From assembly GCA_905221605.1 (NCBI GenBank), contig CAJNDS010002300.1, forward strand, positions 397,441 to 461,440: a stretch of 64,000 nt of DNA. The letters are read 5' to 3'. A model generated the notes under the pieces. That model saw only the letters and a program-made list of their open reading frames with translations, did not search any database and was not told the DNA's origin. The position numbers and the translations under genes are program-made. Positions 20,599-29,266 of the stretch are shown one piece after another (position 1 is the stretch's first letter; the number at the start of each line of letters is the position of its first letter). The DNA is from Symbiodinium natans. Taxonomy: Eukaryota; Sar; Dinophyceae; Suessiales; Symbiodiniaceae.

Positions 20599-20938
20599 AC
20601 CCCCTCAAGCCTCGCATCCTCGACTCTGGCGCCTGGGCTGGCTAGGGCCCCTAAACCCCGGCAGTCTGAACCTCTGAGCCCGCCCAGAAGCCCTAAACCC
20701 TAAACCCTTAACCTCTGTTGGGGACTTGTGGGGTTTGAGAGGAGCCCATAGCCCAGCCGTATCCTTTCCAAAGGCTTCCTCCGGCGATTTCGTGACCGTG
20801 TTTGGGGGCTCAGATGGGCTCAGTGCGAAGGGCAGGGTTTTTAGGGTTTAGGGTTTAGGGTTTAGGGTAGACAAGCTCCATGATTCAGGACCAAGGATCT
20901 TGAAACATCCCCAATCCCAACCCTTAAGGAGCATACTC
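20276..20938 (+). CDS. continuation of the interrupted gene (3' exons)
   Basis: Exon 20276-20374 (NLEWAVAAWLVKAGIVAG, VVVSPVPKERI) begins right after CTGAAG and ends at a GTTTTAGGG donor. Exon 20774-20836 (SSGDFVTVFGGSDGLSAKGR) has an AAAG|G acceptor and a GG|GTTTTTAGGG donor. Exon 20875 to about 20938 (LHDSGPRILKHPQSQPLRSI) follows a GACAAG acceptor. All three are in phase 0 and match the phase of the 13200-13292 exon. A short HLFPRGK exon near 20471 is possible. No domain is recognised. Confidence 0.5.
20375..20402 (-). repeat. short TTTAGGG array at a donor
   Basis: Four units beginning at the GT that ends exon 20276-20374. Confidence 0.85.
20519..20602 (+). repeat. CCCTCAA array
   Basis: Twelve units of the variant heptamer CCCTCAA with no CCCTAAA inside. 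A short CCCTAAA pair lies at 20692-20708. Confidence 0.95.
20837..20868 (-). repeat. TTTAGGG array at a donor
   Basis: Starts at the GT that ends exon 20774-20836. Confidence 0.85.
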
Positions 20939-21000
20939 GGTTTAACTGTGGCTTGCCTCGGCCCACGTAGGAGTGTCTGCAACTGGGCGTGCTGTTACGA

Positions 21001-21122
21001 CGCCGGGACGATTTGGCTTAATAGAGGATCCCACCGTGCACCCCCAAAGAGTCACAGTGTCCCGAATAGCCCAGCAAACTTGACCTTAAACAGGGGGCCC
21101 CACTAAACCGCGTACAACATTA
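21001..21122 (+). repeat. dispersed repeat R1, copy 1
   Basis: Shares CCGGGACGATTTGRCTT, AGAGGAYCCC, CCCCACTAAAC and CCAACATTA-type blocks, in the same order, with 24843-24955. Confidence 0.65.
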
Positions 21123-21660
21123 CATCGTTATAAACTCCACCCGAGCTTTCCATTCTATCGATTGCTAGATTGGTGTTCGACACTGCCAAGAAGTTCTCGT
21201 CTCGAACAGTGACAAGTCGAGCCATCCGTGTAGTGTGTTTCTTGAATGTCATTCTCTCACCAGTCAATCTACCGGTAGGCGCTGGCAAGCTTTTCGCTGC
21301 TTTTACGCTGTTTTATTCCTGGGCCAAGCATATCTTTCCATTCTCCACATGGCGAACCAACTTAACGCAGCCCTAACCCTAAAACCCTAAACCAGTCTTT
21401 GGGCAGTCCCTTTTGGCAACTCTGTGTCATACCCGGGAGCCAGCTGAATGCAGCAGCTGACTCTCAACACCATTCCAGACATTTAATTTCCAGACATTTA
21501 CATTGGGCTCAGTTAGGGTCACTGTCGTTAAACAAGAGGACAAGCAGCAGACCAGGGGATTACACCAAAAAACACCCCCCAAAATCGTTCGCAAAGCATA
21601 GGCACTCCAAAGCATCGAACAGAAAAGATGGCGTCCCAGTACCCTAGTATGACCAGTACG

Positions 21661-21777
21661 ACTCGAGTCCTAAACCCTAAACCCTAAACCCCAGACCCTA
21701 AACCCTAAACCCTAAACCCTAAACCCTAAACCCCAGACCCTAAGCCCTAAGCCCTAAGCCCTAAACCCTAAACCCTC
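21661..21777 (+). repeat. CCCTAAA array
   Basis: Contains CCCCAGA and a CCCTAAG block. A three-unit patch is at 21369-21393. An exon-like segment follows at 21799-21847 (VPEPACRKGEVLPGKS) after CTCTCAG. Confidence 0.9.
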
Positions 21778-21876
21778 TGAGCCAACACCGCTCTCAGGTG
21801 CCGGAGCCTGCTTGCCGCAAGGGCGAGGTGTTGCCTGGCAAGTCAGGGTTCAGGATCTTGCGACATGGTAATCTGC

Positions 21877-22180
21877 GGGGTTTACGAAAACAGGGGTACC
21901 CATTTTTTTTTTTTTTGGGGGGGGGTTCCTATAATAAGGGTGGGGGTTTACGAAACTAGGGGTACTCATTTTTTGTGGGGTTCCTATAAAAAGGGTGGGG
22001 GTTTACGAAAGCAGGCGTACCCTTGTCGGAGGTTCCTGTAATAAGGGTGGGGTTTACGAAAATAGGGGTACCGTTTTTGGGTTTACGAAAAATAGGGGTA
22101 CACTTTTTGGGGGTTCCTATAATAAGGATTTCTTGTATTTTGGGTTGTTTGTAAGGGTGCCCCTACTTGAGGGAATGCCC
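21877..22180 (+). mobile_element. foldback family, copy A, with tandem 5' halves
   Basis: Four tandem copies of the 5' half (GGGGTTTACGAAA, GGGGTACC, GGTTCCTATAATAAGGG; units of about 66, 56, 53 and 32 bp) followed by one complete element ending GAGGGAATGCCC. Confidence 0.8.
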
Positions 22181-22207
22181 ATATGAGAAAGGATTGTGGG
22201 TGCTTTG

Positions 22208-22880
22208 CAGAACCCATGGCCACACGAATTCTCGACGAACGCTTTCTTGCTGAATGGCCCGTGCGGCTTCTTCCAATCGTTGACGTCTGGAATTTGCTGG
22301 CATTGGTTTTTTGTCCTGGTTCACGCTTTGTTTAGCTTGCGACCAACGTCCTGGATCAGCAGGTGTTTGACTTCTTTGCTCTGGGCTTGTTTGCCTTAAA
22401 GTTCCACGTTCAGATTCAGGGTCCAGAGGTTTGCGCTTCTTTTCCTGAGGCAGTATGTGGTGCAGGCTCCGGCGGATGACATCAGGAATTGAGAGTTCCT
22501 GAAGAGGGCACAGGTTCTGCAGGGATGCATCTTTCTCTGATTCTTAAAGATGCCCGACGCCCCATGAAACCCCCAAATCCTAAAGCCACAGCCCCTTCGG
22601 GCCCAGTACAGCTCGTTCTGCGGAAGAATTTCTGCAAGAAACGAATGGGCTTGAGCTGAACTTGAATTTTCCATGCCTTACACTGGCCAGCGCCTAAAAG
22701 CACCTAAGGTCATCCAAAAGGTTCAAGGTGAGAAGACGCAACGTGTGATTGTCAGGCTGGTGCTAAGGGCTTGGCTTGTCGCATGAAGTTTTCCAATGCT
22801 CTCGAGGGCTTTCGTGGAAGACAGCAACGCATGGTGTGAACGCATGGTGACGAAATCGGAATTGCATCAAATGGCACAGG
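22208..22880 (+). CDS. exon-like segments, gene not recognised
   Basis: Two protein-like segments: about 22208-22298 (MATRILDERFLAEWPVRLLP) after CTTTGCAG, ending at a possible GC donor, and about 22788-22880 (VEDSNAWCERMVTKSELHQ) ending GCACAG|GC. Phase linkage between them was not established; they may belong to the gene upstream. Nothing is recognised between 22300 and 22780. Confidence 0.35.
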
Positions 22881-23032
22881 CCACTGTGTGCCACCTAGAC
22901 ACCACGGATGGTCGCCCTCAGTTTTCGTGCAAGCTGCAAAGCAGCTGTGCACTCAGAGACTCTTGGAACTCTGCACCCCCAGTGCTAAGCGTTACAAAGG
23001 AAGTGGGAGCTGGCAGGCGGTGCCCAAAGCCT

Positions 23033-23350
23033 TAAACCCTAAACCCTAAACCCTAAGCCCTAAACCCTAAACCCTAAACCCTAAACCCTAAACCCTAAAC
23101 CCTAAACCCTTAAACTGTTAAACCCTTAAACCCTAAACTTGCCCTAAACCCTAAACCCGTGAAGTCCCTCTCTTGCTTCGGCTTGGCATAGCTTGACATG
23201 TGCTTGACACGTGATTTAGAAACTTGACCGTTCCCCTAAACCCTAAACCCTAAACCCGAAACCCGAAACCCTAAACCCTAAGCCCTAAACCCTAAACCCT
23301 AAACCCTAAAACCTAAACCCTAAACCCGAAACCCTTATCAACCCTAAAAC
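23033..23350 (+). repeat. two CCCTAAA arrays
   Basis: 23033-23158 and 23233-23340, with CCCGAAA and CCCTTAAA variants. A possible exon follows at about 23371 (NLRRVCLSDVEPREELRAS) after CCGTATAG. Confidence 0.9.
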
Positions 23351-23670
23351 CCCAAAGGGCTTTGGGCCGTATAGGTGGCTGAATCTGAGGCGCGTCTGCC
23401 TTTCCGACGTGGAGCCAAGAGAGGAGCTTCGTGCTTCCTGCATGCAGTGTCGGGGTCTTGCGAATTTGCGAACTTGCTCCGGGGTATCCTTGGAGGTGTA
23501 CTAGGTTAGTCCGGATACTCAGACAACACGGCACTCTTTCTCCAAGGCTTTGGGGCTCAGAGGGCGGCAGGGGCAGGTTGACGTATTTGAGTTTTCAGGG
23601 CTGCAGGCAGTCATGGGAACCTCCGTCTGCGCTCTGCCTAGTTACAAACGAAAGACAGTGAAAGGCAAAT

Positions 23671-24010
23671 GGGGGTTTACGATACTAGGGGTACCTACCT
23701 TGTTGGGTCCCATTATAAGGGGATCGTACTACGGTTGATGGAGGTAATCTTTCACCGCCTAATTAATAACAAGTTACACGACACATGAGCATATCCCCGC
23801 GCCCCCTTTTTAATATTGACGATGAAGGATACGGAGGTGGTGCAAGATTTTTGTCATTGGAACCCACGGCACTTCCGAGGATCAACAGTCAATATTAAGA
23901 AGGGGGCGCGGGGTCTCTACTTTGCTTGGCCATTTAAAGTGGTGCAAGGTTTCCTCCATCAACAGTTTTGGGGGTCTTTATTAGGGGTCCCCCTATTTTC
24001 GTAAACCCCC
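23671..24010 (+). mobile_element. foldback family, copy B, interrupted
   Basis: Left half GGGGGTTTACGATACTAGGG (from 23671) and right half ending CTATTTTCGTAAACCCCCC (to 24010) are separated by the inserted foldback at 23733-23964. Confidence 0.8.
23733..23964. mobile_element. nested foldback insertion
   Basis: Termini GTTGATGGAGG and CCTCCATCAAC are inverted. Inner arms 23795-23820 and 23888-23913 match at 25 of 26 positions when folded (CCCCGCGCCCCC... against ...GGGGGCGCGGGG), leaving a 67-nt loop. Confidence 0.85.
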
Positions 24011-24139
24011 CAAAAATGAGAACTCCACTAAGCTCTTGGGGCATGCGGAGGGTCAGCTTAAGGCCTTACTGTAGCGGCTTAGGGAGGCTTCTGGTTGCAA
24101 TGATGGAGCCTTCTGGATACCTTGCAACTTCGTCTCTAC

Positions 24140-24256
24140 CTAGGGTTTAGGGTTTAGGGTTGAGGGTTGAGGGTTTAGGGTTTAGGCCTTCTGACTCAGC
24201 CCTAGCAGTAGATGCAAGGGTTCAGGGTTTAGGGTTTAGGGTTTAGGGTTTAGGGT
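24140..24256 (-). repeat. two TTTAGGG arrays around a small segment
   Basis: 24140-24186 (with TTGAGGG units) and 24214-24256. An exon-like segment at about 24312-24386 (STFAEAVQLLAGASQDLAS) follows and ends at the next TTTAGGG donor. Confidence 0.9.
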
Positions 24257-24385
24257 ATTTCTTGCCCACGTCTTGACGTACCAGCTGCCGAAGTTTTGTC
24301 AAAGGAGTGCTTGCCAGCAGCCGGCCTTCTACCTTTGCAGAGGCGGTTCAGCTTTTGGCTGGAGCTTCACAAGATCTTGCAAGTG

Positions 24386-24650
24386 CAGGGTTTAGGGTTT
24401 GGGGTTTTTAGCGCTTTTAGGGCTTTTACGGCTTTTAGGGTTTTTAGGGTTTTTTAGGGTTTTTAGGGTTTTTAGGGTTTTTAGGGTTTTTAGGGTTTTT
24501 AGGGTTTTTAGGGGTTTTAGGGGTTTTAGGGGTTTTAGGGGTTTTTAGGGTTTTTAGGGTTTTTAGGGTTTTTAGGGGTTTTAGGGGTTTTAGGGGTTTT
24601 TAGGGTTTTTAGGGTTTTTAGGGTTTTTAGGGTTTTTAGGGTTTTTAATG
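24386..24650 (-). repeat. TTTTTAGGG variant array
   Basis: Units are 8-9 bp rather than 7 (GTTTTTAGG, GGTTTTAGG), about 29 copies in sub-blocks. Confidence 0.95.
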
Positions 24651-24842
24651 TGGGACCCTCTTTAATCTGTAGGGCCCCCCCCCCCCCCCCCTTGAACAGT
24701 CCAGTCGAGGCGTGGATGGGATCCTGATTACACGGCCCCGGGGGCTTATATGATTTTAATAGGGAGGAGTTTAGATTGGTTTAAAGGGGCAGCGATGCCC
24801 GGTTATCTTTTTTAAAGGCGCGCCACGTGGAATTTCTTCCGG
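24651..24842. other. no gene; C run and diverged R1-like pieces
   Basis: A C20 run near 24675-24695 and several TTTAAAGRGG words resembling R1. Confidence 0.5.
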
Positions 24843-24955
24843 CGCCCGGACGATTTGACTTTAAAGAGGACCCCGCAAACAGTCAAGGGGTCCTGAATAA
24901 TTCGGCCAAATTGACTTTAAAGAGGAGGCCCCTACTAAACAGGGTCCAACATTAG
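24843..24955 (+). repeat. dispersed repeat R1, copy 2
   Basis: Counterpart of 21001-21122. Contains TTGACTTTAAAGAGGA twice. Confidence 0.65.
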
Positions 24956-25519
24956 GGTTTAGGATTTGGGGTTCGGTGGCTTGTCCTGGGTTAGCCCTAC
25001 GCACGACGCCGTGGGGCCATGAGCACACGCCACAAGGCAAGAAGGTAGACAGAAAGACCTTGAGCCCAGAAGAGAAAGCAAAGCAAGCCACCTGCAGTTC
25101 TGGAAGTGCGGAAGTGTGGAAGTGCCAAAGTACACGAACCATAGGTTTTCGCGCCAAGGATGTTGAAGCTCAAACAAAGCATTGCGGGCATTTTTCCAAG
25201 GATTTCCGATTGCGCAGGTTCTTGGGTTTGCAACTGCGCTGCCTTGGTCTTTGGCCTTGCGGTTTTCGGGGCTTTTGGGGCTGCACGGCTTTGGGTTGCG
25301 GCCTTCATAGTTGCTGTCGTGTTTTTGGGGGGTTGCGCTGCGCTGGGTTTAGAGTTTCCGGATGTTTCGGGTTCAGGGTTTAGGGTCAGGGGCTTAATGT
25401 TTCGGGTGAGTAGTTTGGGGTTATGGCGGTTACAACGTTTTTTTGGTTGTGGAATGAACCCAGGGCAAGATGAACGTGCCTGAGCGTTCAGAGTTGAAGC
25501 TTTCGACCGTGGGGCATCC

Positions 25520-25641
25520 TAGGTAGGATGAGGGGGACCCTTAAAAGGGAACCCCTTCTGAACCCTCTTCTGGCTCTCTTAAGCAGGGACCTTATTCAGA
25601 GGGTCTATATCCCCAAGGGTCCCCCTAATCCTATCCCCTAG
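25520..25641. repeat. 122-bp foldback with inverted ends
   Basis: TAGGTAGGATGAGGGGGACC at the left pairs with GGTCCCCCTAATCCTATCC at the right. No duplication of flanks is evident. Confidence 0.65.
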
Positions 25642-25690
25642 GCTGTGGGCGTGTGCGCCCGAGTCCGGGCTTGAGGTCGCCAGAGACGTA

Positions 25691-26502
25691 ATGAACCTAC
25701 CCGCTCCAACCAAAAAGAGCCCGAAAACCAAGAGAAGCCCCCCGAAAACCAGCAACGAAAACCCAAGAGTAGGGTTTAGGGTTTAGGGTTTAGGGTTTAG
25801 GGTTTAGGGTTTAGGGTTTAGGGTTTAGGGTTTAGGGTTTAGGGTTTAGGGTTTAGGGTTTAGGGTTTAGGGTTTAGGGTTCAGGGTTCAGGGTTCAGGG
25901 TTTAGGGTTTAGGGTTTAGGGTTTAGGGTTTAGGGTTTAGGGTTTAAAGGATCCCCGAACTCCAGGCCGGCGGAGGCAGTCCCCTCCTCCGCACGCGTTC
26001 AGGACGGGCTGGGATCCCAAACCTATCGGCCGCTGTAGGGTTTAGGGTTTAGGGTTTAGGGTTTAGGGTTTAGGGTTTAGGGTTTAGGGTTTAGGGTTTA
26101 GGGTTTAGGGTTTAGGGTTTAGGGTTTAGGGTTTAGGGTTTAGCGTTTAGGGTTTGGGTTTAGGGTTCAGGGCTTAGGGCTTAGGGCTTCGGGTTTAGGG
26201 TTTAGGTTTTAGGCACACTAAACTCCAGAAAGTTTCAGGATGATTAGAGATGGGATTCCCTTTGGTATACCTTTTGGGGTATGAGGATAAGGATGTTCCA
26301 ACTTTTTGGAGTTTACTGCAGGAGAGTTTCGGCTTGGAGCTGCCAAGCCTCCCTGCTTGCACGGCCTCCACAGCGCTCTGCCATGTCCTACGCGCAAAGG
26401 AAACCACAACTCCTTACGGCCGACTCTGAAGCACGGTGCCAAAGAAAGCAGACCTATCTCCCCTGGCGTAGGATCTCATGCGACCACGGGGCTTCGGGTT
26501 AG
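25691..26502 (+). CDS. three-exon small gene, unknown function
   Basis: Exons 25691-25773, 25950-26039 and 26322-26502 join in phase into a 117-residue protein from ATG to TAG. Exon 1 is Lys/Pro-rich (MNLPAPTKKSPKTKRSPPK), exon 2 reads PELQAGGGSPLLRTRSGRAG, exon 3 reads RKPQLLTADSEARCQRKQTY. The basic composition suggests a nucleic-acid-associated or disordered protein, which is only a guess. Both introns start GG|GTTTAGGG; intron 1 (176 nt) is pure TTTAGGG array closed by TTTAAAG|G, intron 2 ends CTGCAG|G. No family is recognised. The model rests on phase and splice signals alone. Confidence 0.5.
25774..25949 (-). repeat. TTTAGGG array forming a whole intron
   Basis: About 25 units with a TTCAGGG cluster; begins GT and ends AAAG. 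Flanking exon-like segments join in phase. Confidence 0.92.
26040..26216 (-). repeat. TTTAGGG array at an intron 5' end
   Basis: About 25 units starting at the donor of exon 25950-26039. A smaller array with variants lies at 26526-26620. Confidence 0.92.
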
Positions 26503-26620
26503 GGACCCAAACTACAGGTTTGGTTTATTTAGGGTTTAGGGTCTAGGGTCTAGGGTCGAGGGTTTAGGGTTTAGGGTTTCGGGTTTGGGGTTTAGGGTTT
26601 AGGGTTTAGGGTTTAGGCTT

Positions 26621-26998
26621 AACCTAAGCCCTGCTGAGCGGTTGGGCTGAACAGCAGCGTGCTTAACTTTCCGGGCTTCTCGATCAAGCTGCATAGTGCA
26701 GCTTGCGTTGCTCGCTTCGAAACGCCATGATCCATCGAAGGGGTAGCAAAACACCCTGCTTAGTGGTGACTTTTGGGGGTGTTCAACTGTCTTCCCACCA
26801 TGTCACCTTCTAGGGTTTAGAGCTTACCTGAAATCAGCCGCACTGGCCAAACCCTAAACCCTAACACCTAAACCCTAAACCCTAAATCCTTTAGTTTTTG
26901 TTTTGATGGCTTCGAGGTTGCCGCCCAACATCTTTTTGCAGGGTTCCGGGAGTGCCACCCCAACATCAGCTTTTAGGGTTTGCCACATGTCTTAGGTT
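26621..26998. other. possible exon and short CCCTAAA patch
   Basis: Near 26660-26730 VLNFPGFSIKLHSAACVARF reads open after CAGCAG. CCCTAAA patch at 26851-26888. Otherwise nothing recognised. Confidence 0.3.
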
Positions 26999-27660
26999 TT
27001 AGGGTACCCCAAACCCCAAACCCCAAACCCCAAACCCCAAACCCCAAACCCCAAACCCCAAACCCCAAACCCCAAACCCCAAACCCCAAACCCCAAACCC
27101 CAAACCCCAAACCCCAAACCCCAAACCCCAAACCCCAAACCCCAACCCCCAAACCCCAAACCCCAAACCCTAAACCCTAAACCCACCCCAAACCCCAAAC
27201 CCCAAACCCAAACCCCCCAACCCCAAACCCCCCCAAACCCCAAACCCCAAACCCCCCCAAAACCCCCCCAACCCCAAACCCCAAACCCCAAAACCCCAAA
27301 CCCCAAAACCCAAACCCCCAAACCCCAAAACCCAAACCCCAAACCCCAAACAAAAAACCCCAAACCCCAAACCCCCAAACCCCAAACCCCAAACCCAAAC
27401 CCCAAACCCCCAAACCCCAAACCCCAAAACCCCAAACCCCAAACCCCAAAACCCCCAAACCCCAAACCCCAAACCCCAAACCCCAAACCCCAAAACCCCA
27501 AACCCCAAACCCCAAACCCCAACCCCAAACCCCCCCAAACCCCCCAAACCCCAAACCCCAAACCCCAAACCCCAAACCCCAAACCCCAAACCCCACACCC
27601 CAAACCCCAAACCCCAAACCCCAAACCCCAAACTCCAATCCCAAACCCCAAACCCCAAAT
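26999..27660 (+). repeat. CCCCAAA array (660 bp)
   Basis: About 95 units of CCCCAAA, one base away from the telomere heptamer, with irregular CCCAAA/CCCCCAAA units in the middle and only two CCCTAAA units. Frames through it give long Gly/Trp/Phe or Pro/Lys repeats that are artefacts. Confidence 0.97.
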
Positions 27661-27708
27661 TCACAGTGCAGTCGCGCTCAGTTGCTCAGACTCAGAGACA
27701 GCGCGGAG

Positions 27709-27797
27709 TAAACCCCAAACCCCAAACCCCAAACCCGAAGCCCCAAGCCCCAAACCCCAAGCCCTAAACCCGAAACCCTAAACCCCAAACCCTACCA
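27709..27797 (+). repeat. CCCCAAA/CCCTAAA array
   Basis: Separated from the preceding array by 48 bp that read open (SRSVAQTQRQRG) after GTGCAG and could be a micro-exon. Confidence 0.85.
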
Positions 27798-28298
27798 CAT
27801 GTCCTTTTGGGAGATTTAGGGTCTCCTGCTTCCAGGGTTTAGAGTCTAGCCGCATCCCCCCGTTTAGGGCTTAGGAATTGCCACCCAACATCTCCTTTCA
27901 GGGGTTTGGGCTTGCCATAGTTTCTCTACGTAATTAGGCTGACGAGGCTTGGGAATCCGTTTTGTTTGCTTTCAAGCCCGATAGGGGCTCCAGCGCCCGA
28001 AAAAGGAGCAGGTCGCAGGCAAGCAACAATGAAAGTTCCAGCTGAGCAAACAGATACAAATAATCTAGCGACCGAGGTTTTGGGTTAGGGACCCTAAGCT
28101 GTCTCAACCCTAAGCCCAGGGCTTTTCAGCCCCAAGCCTTTTAAGCAGGTTGGCTGAGCAAAGCCCTTTGGACAATCTTGCTGTCGTTTTGAGGTTATGC
28201 GACCCTCGCAACCTAGTAGCCTAAATCCCCAAAGCCTAACGTCTCCATAGCCAGCAAAAAGGAACAGAAAGAGCTTGATTTCGAGCAGAGGAGCTACC
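27798..28298. other. no gene recognised
   Basis: Mixed sequence with isolated TTTAGGG and CCCTAA words; no segment stands out. Confidence 0.5.
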
Positions 28299-29144
28299 AG
28301 ATCTGTCAGTACCAGCGGTGGAGGTGCCAGACGTGCCGGCCAGGCTTGCGGCTTGCGGAAATCATTGTGAGGTTGTCCAAAACATGAGCTTATTTTAGAT
28401 ATGTTGAGTGATTCTGTTGAGGTCTGGTTGGGGTTTGGGTTCCATTGGGTTCGTTAGCCGTTTTGGTGGCTTTACTGTAGAGTATCTGTGCATGTGTGCA
28501 TATGCTCAAAGCCAGAAGCTGTTATACAGCAGCATTTGAGACTCGCAGCTGAAGGTTTTGGGCCGGGCAGAGGCAGCTGCCCGAGGGGGTCCGGTTTAGG
28601 GTTTAGGGTTTAGGGTTTAGGGTTTAGGGTTTAGGGTTTAGCCTGCCTGGGCACTGCGAGGCCAGCGATGCCCGCCAGAGCAGCCCAGCGCGCAACGTTG
28701 TGGCATTTGGGGGGTTTGCGAAAAGAGGGGCTCCCTAATAATTATCGACCCCCAAAGAGTCGGCTCCCCTGATAATAAGGGCCCCCAGAAAATACCCCGA
28801 GAAACCGTGCACCACCAGTTGGGCATGAAGTTGCGTCATCTGCACATGGTTTTTCAGGGCTTTGAGTGTCATCGTATTTGGATGCATTTGGGGTTTAGAG
28901 GTCTTTGTCCTTTGTGGTGCTTTACTGTAACTTGAGATTCTTAGCCTTTTTGGGCTTATTGGGTTTCTTCATAAGGCAGCTCAGAATTCTAATTTATAGC
29001 TACCCTCCTAAGTGCAGCCAAGTGTCGTACTGGACGTTCTTAGTGTCAAGGGGTGACGATCGCAGCAACTTCACAGCCTCAGATGCAGCTGCAGAGATAG
29101 TGCCTCCGATCTTCCACCCCGATTCAGACCCGCACACGCCCTGA
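28299..29144 (+). CDS. exon-like segments ending in a stop
   Basis: About 28306-28370 (ELPDLSVPAVEVPDVPARLA) after TCGAGCAG; about 28530-28590 ending at a GTTTAGGG donor; and 29051-29144 (DDRSNFTASDAAAEIVPPIF) after GTCAAG, closed by TGA. Linking phases were not proven, so these may be pieces of one gene or two. Confidence 0.35.
28591..28642 (-). repeat. TTTAGGG array, GT...AG bounded
   Basis: Seven units that start GTTTAGG and end TTTAG, so the array alone has donor and acceptor. Confidence 0.9.
28709..28806 (-). mobile_element. foldback family, copy C
   Basis: Starts GGGGGGTTTGCGAAAAGAGG and ends with AAAATACCCCGAGAAACC; reverse orientation of the family consensus. Confidence 0.75.
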
Positions 29145-29146
29145 GC

Positions 29147-29218
29147 ACTTAAATTACTTGAATTACTTAAGCTACTTAAATTACTTAAACTTCTTGAATT
29201 ACTTACATCACTCAAATC
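29147..29218 (+). repeat. 9-bp minisatellite (ACTTAAATT)
   Basis: Eight degenerate copies of a 9-bp unit. Confidence 0.85.
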
Positions 29219-29266
29219 CGCAAAGCGCAGCAACCCTCAACATCCTGAAGTTGGGAGGGTAAGATT

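Noticed and set aside
26992-27664. Long Gly/Trp/Phe and Pro/Lys frames
   Set aside because: They are translations of the CCCCAAA array and shift identity with frame.
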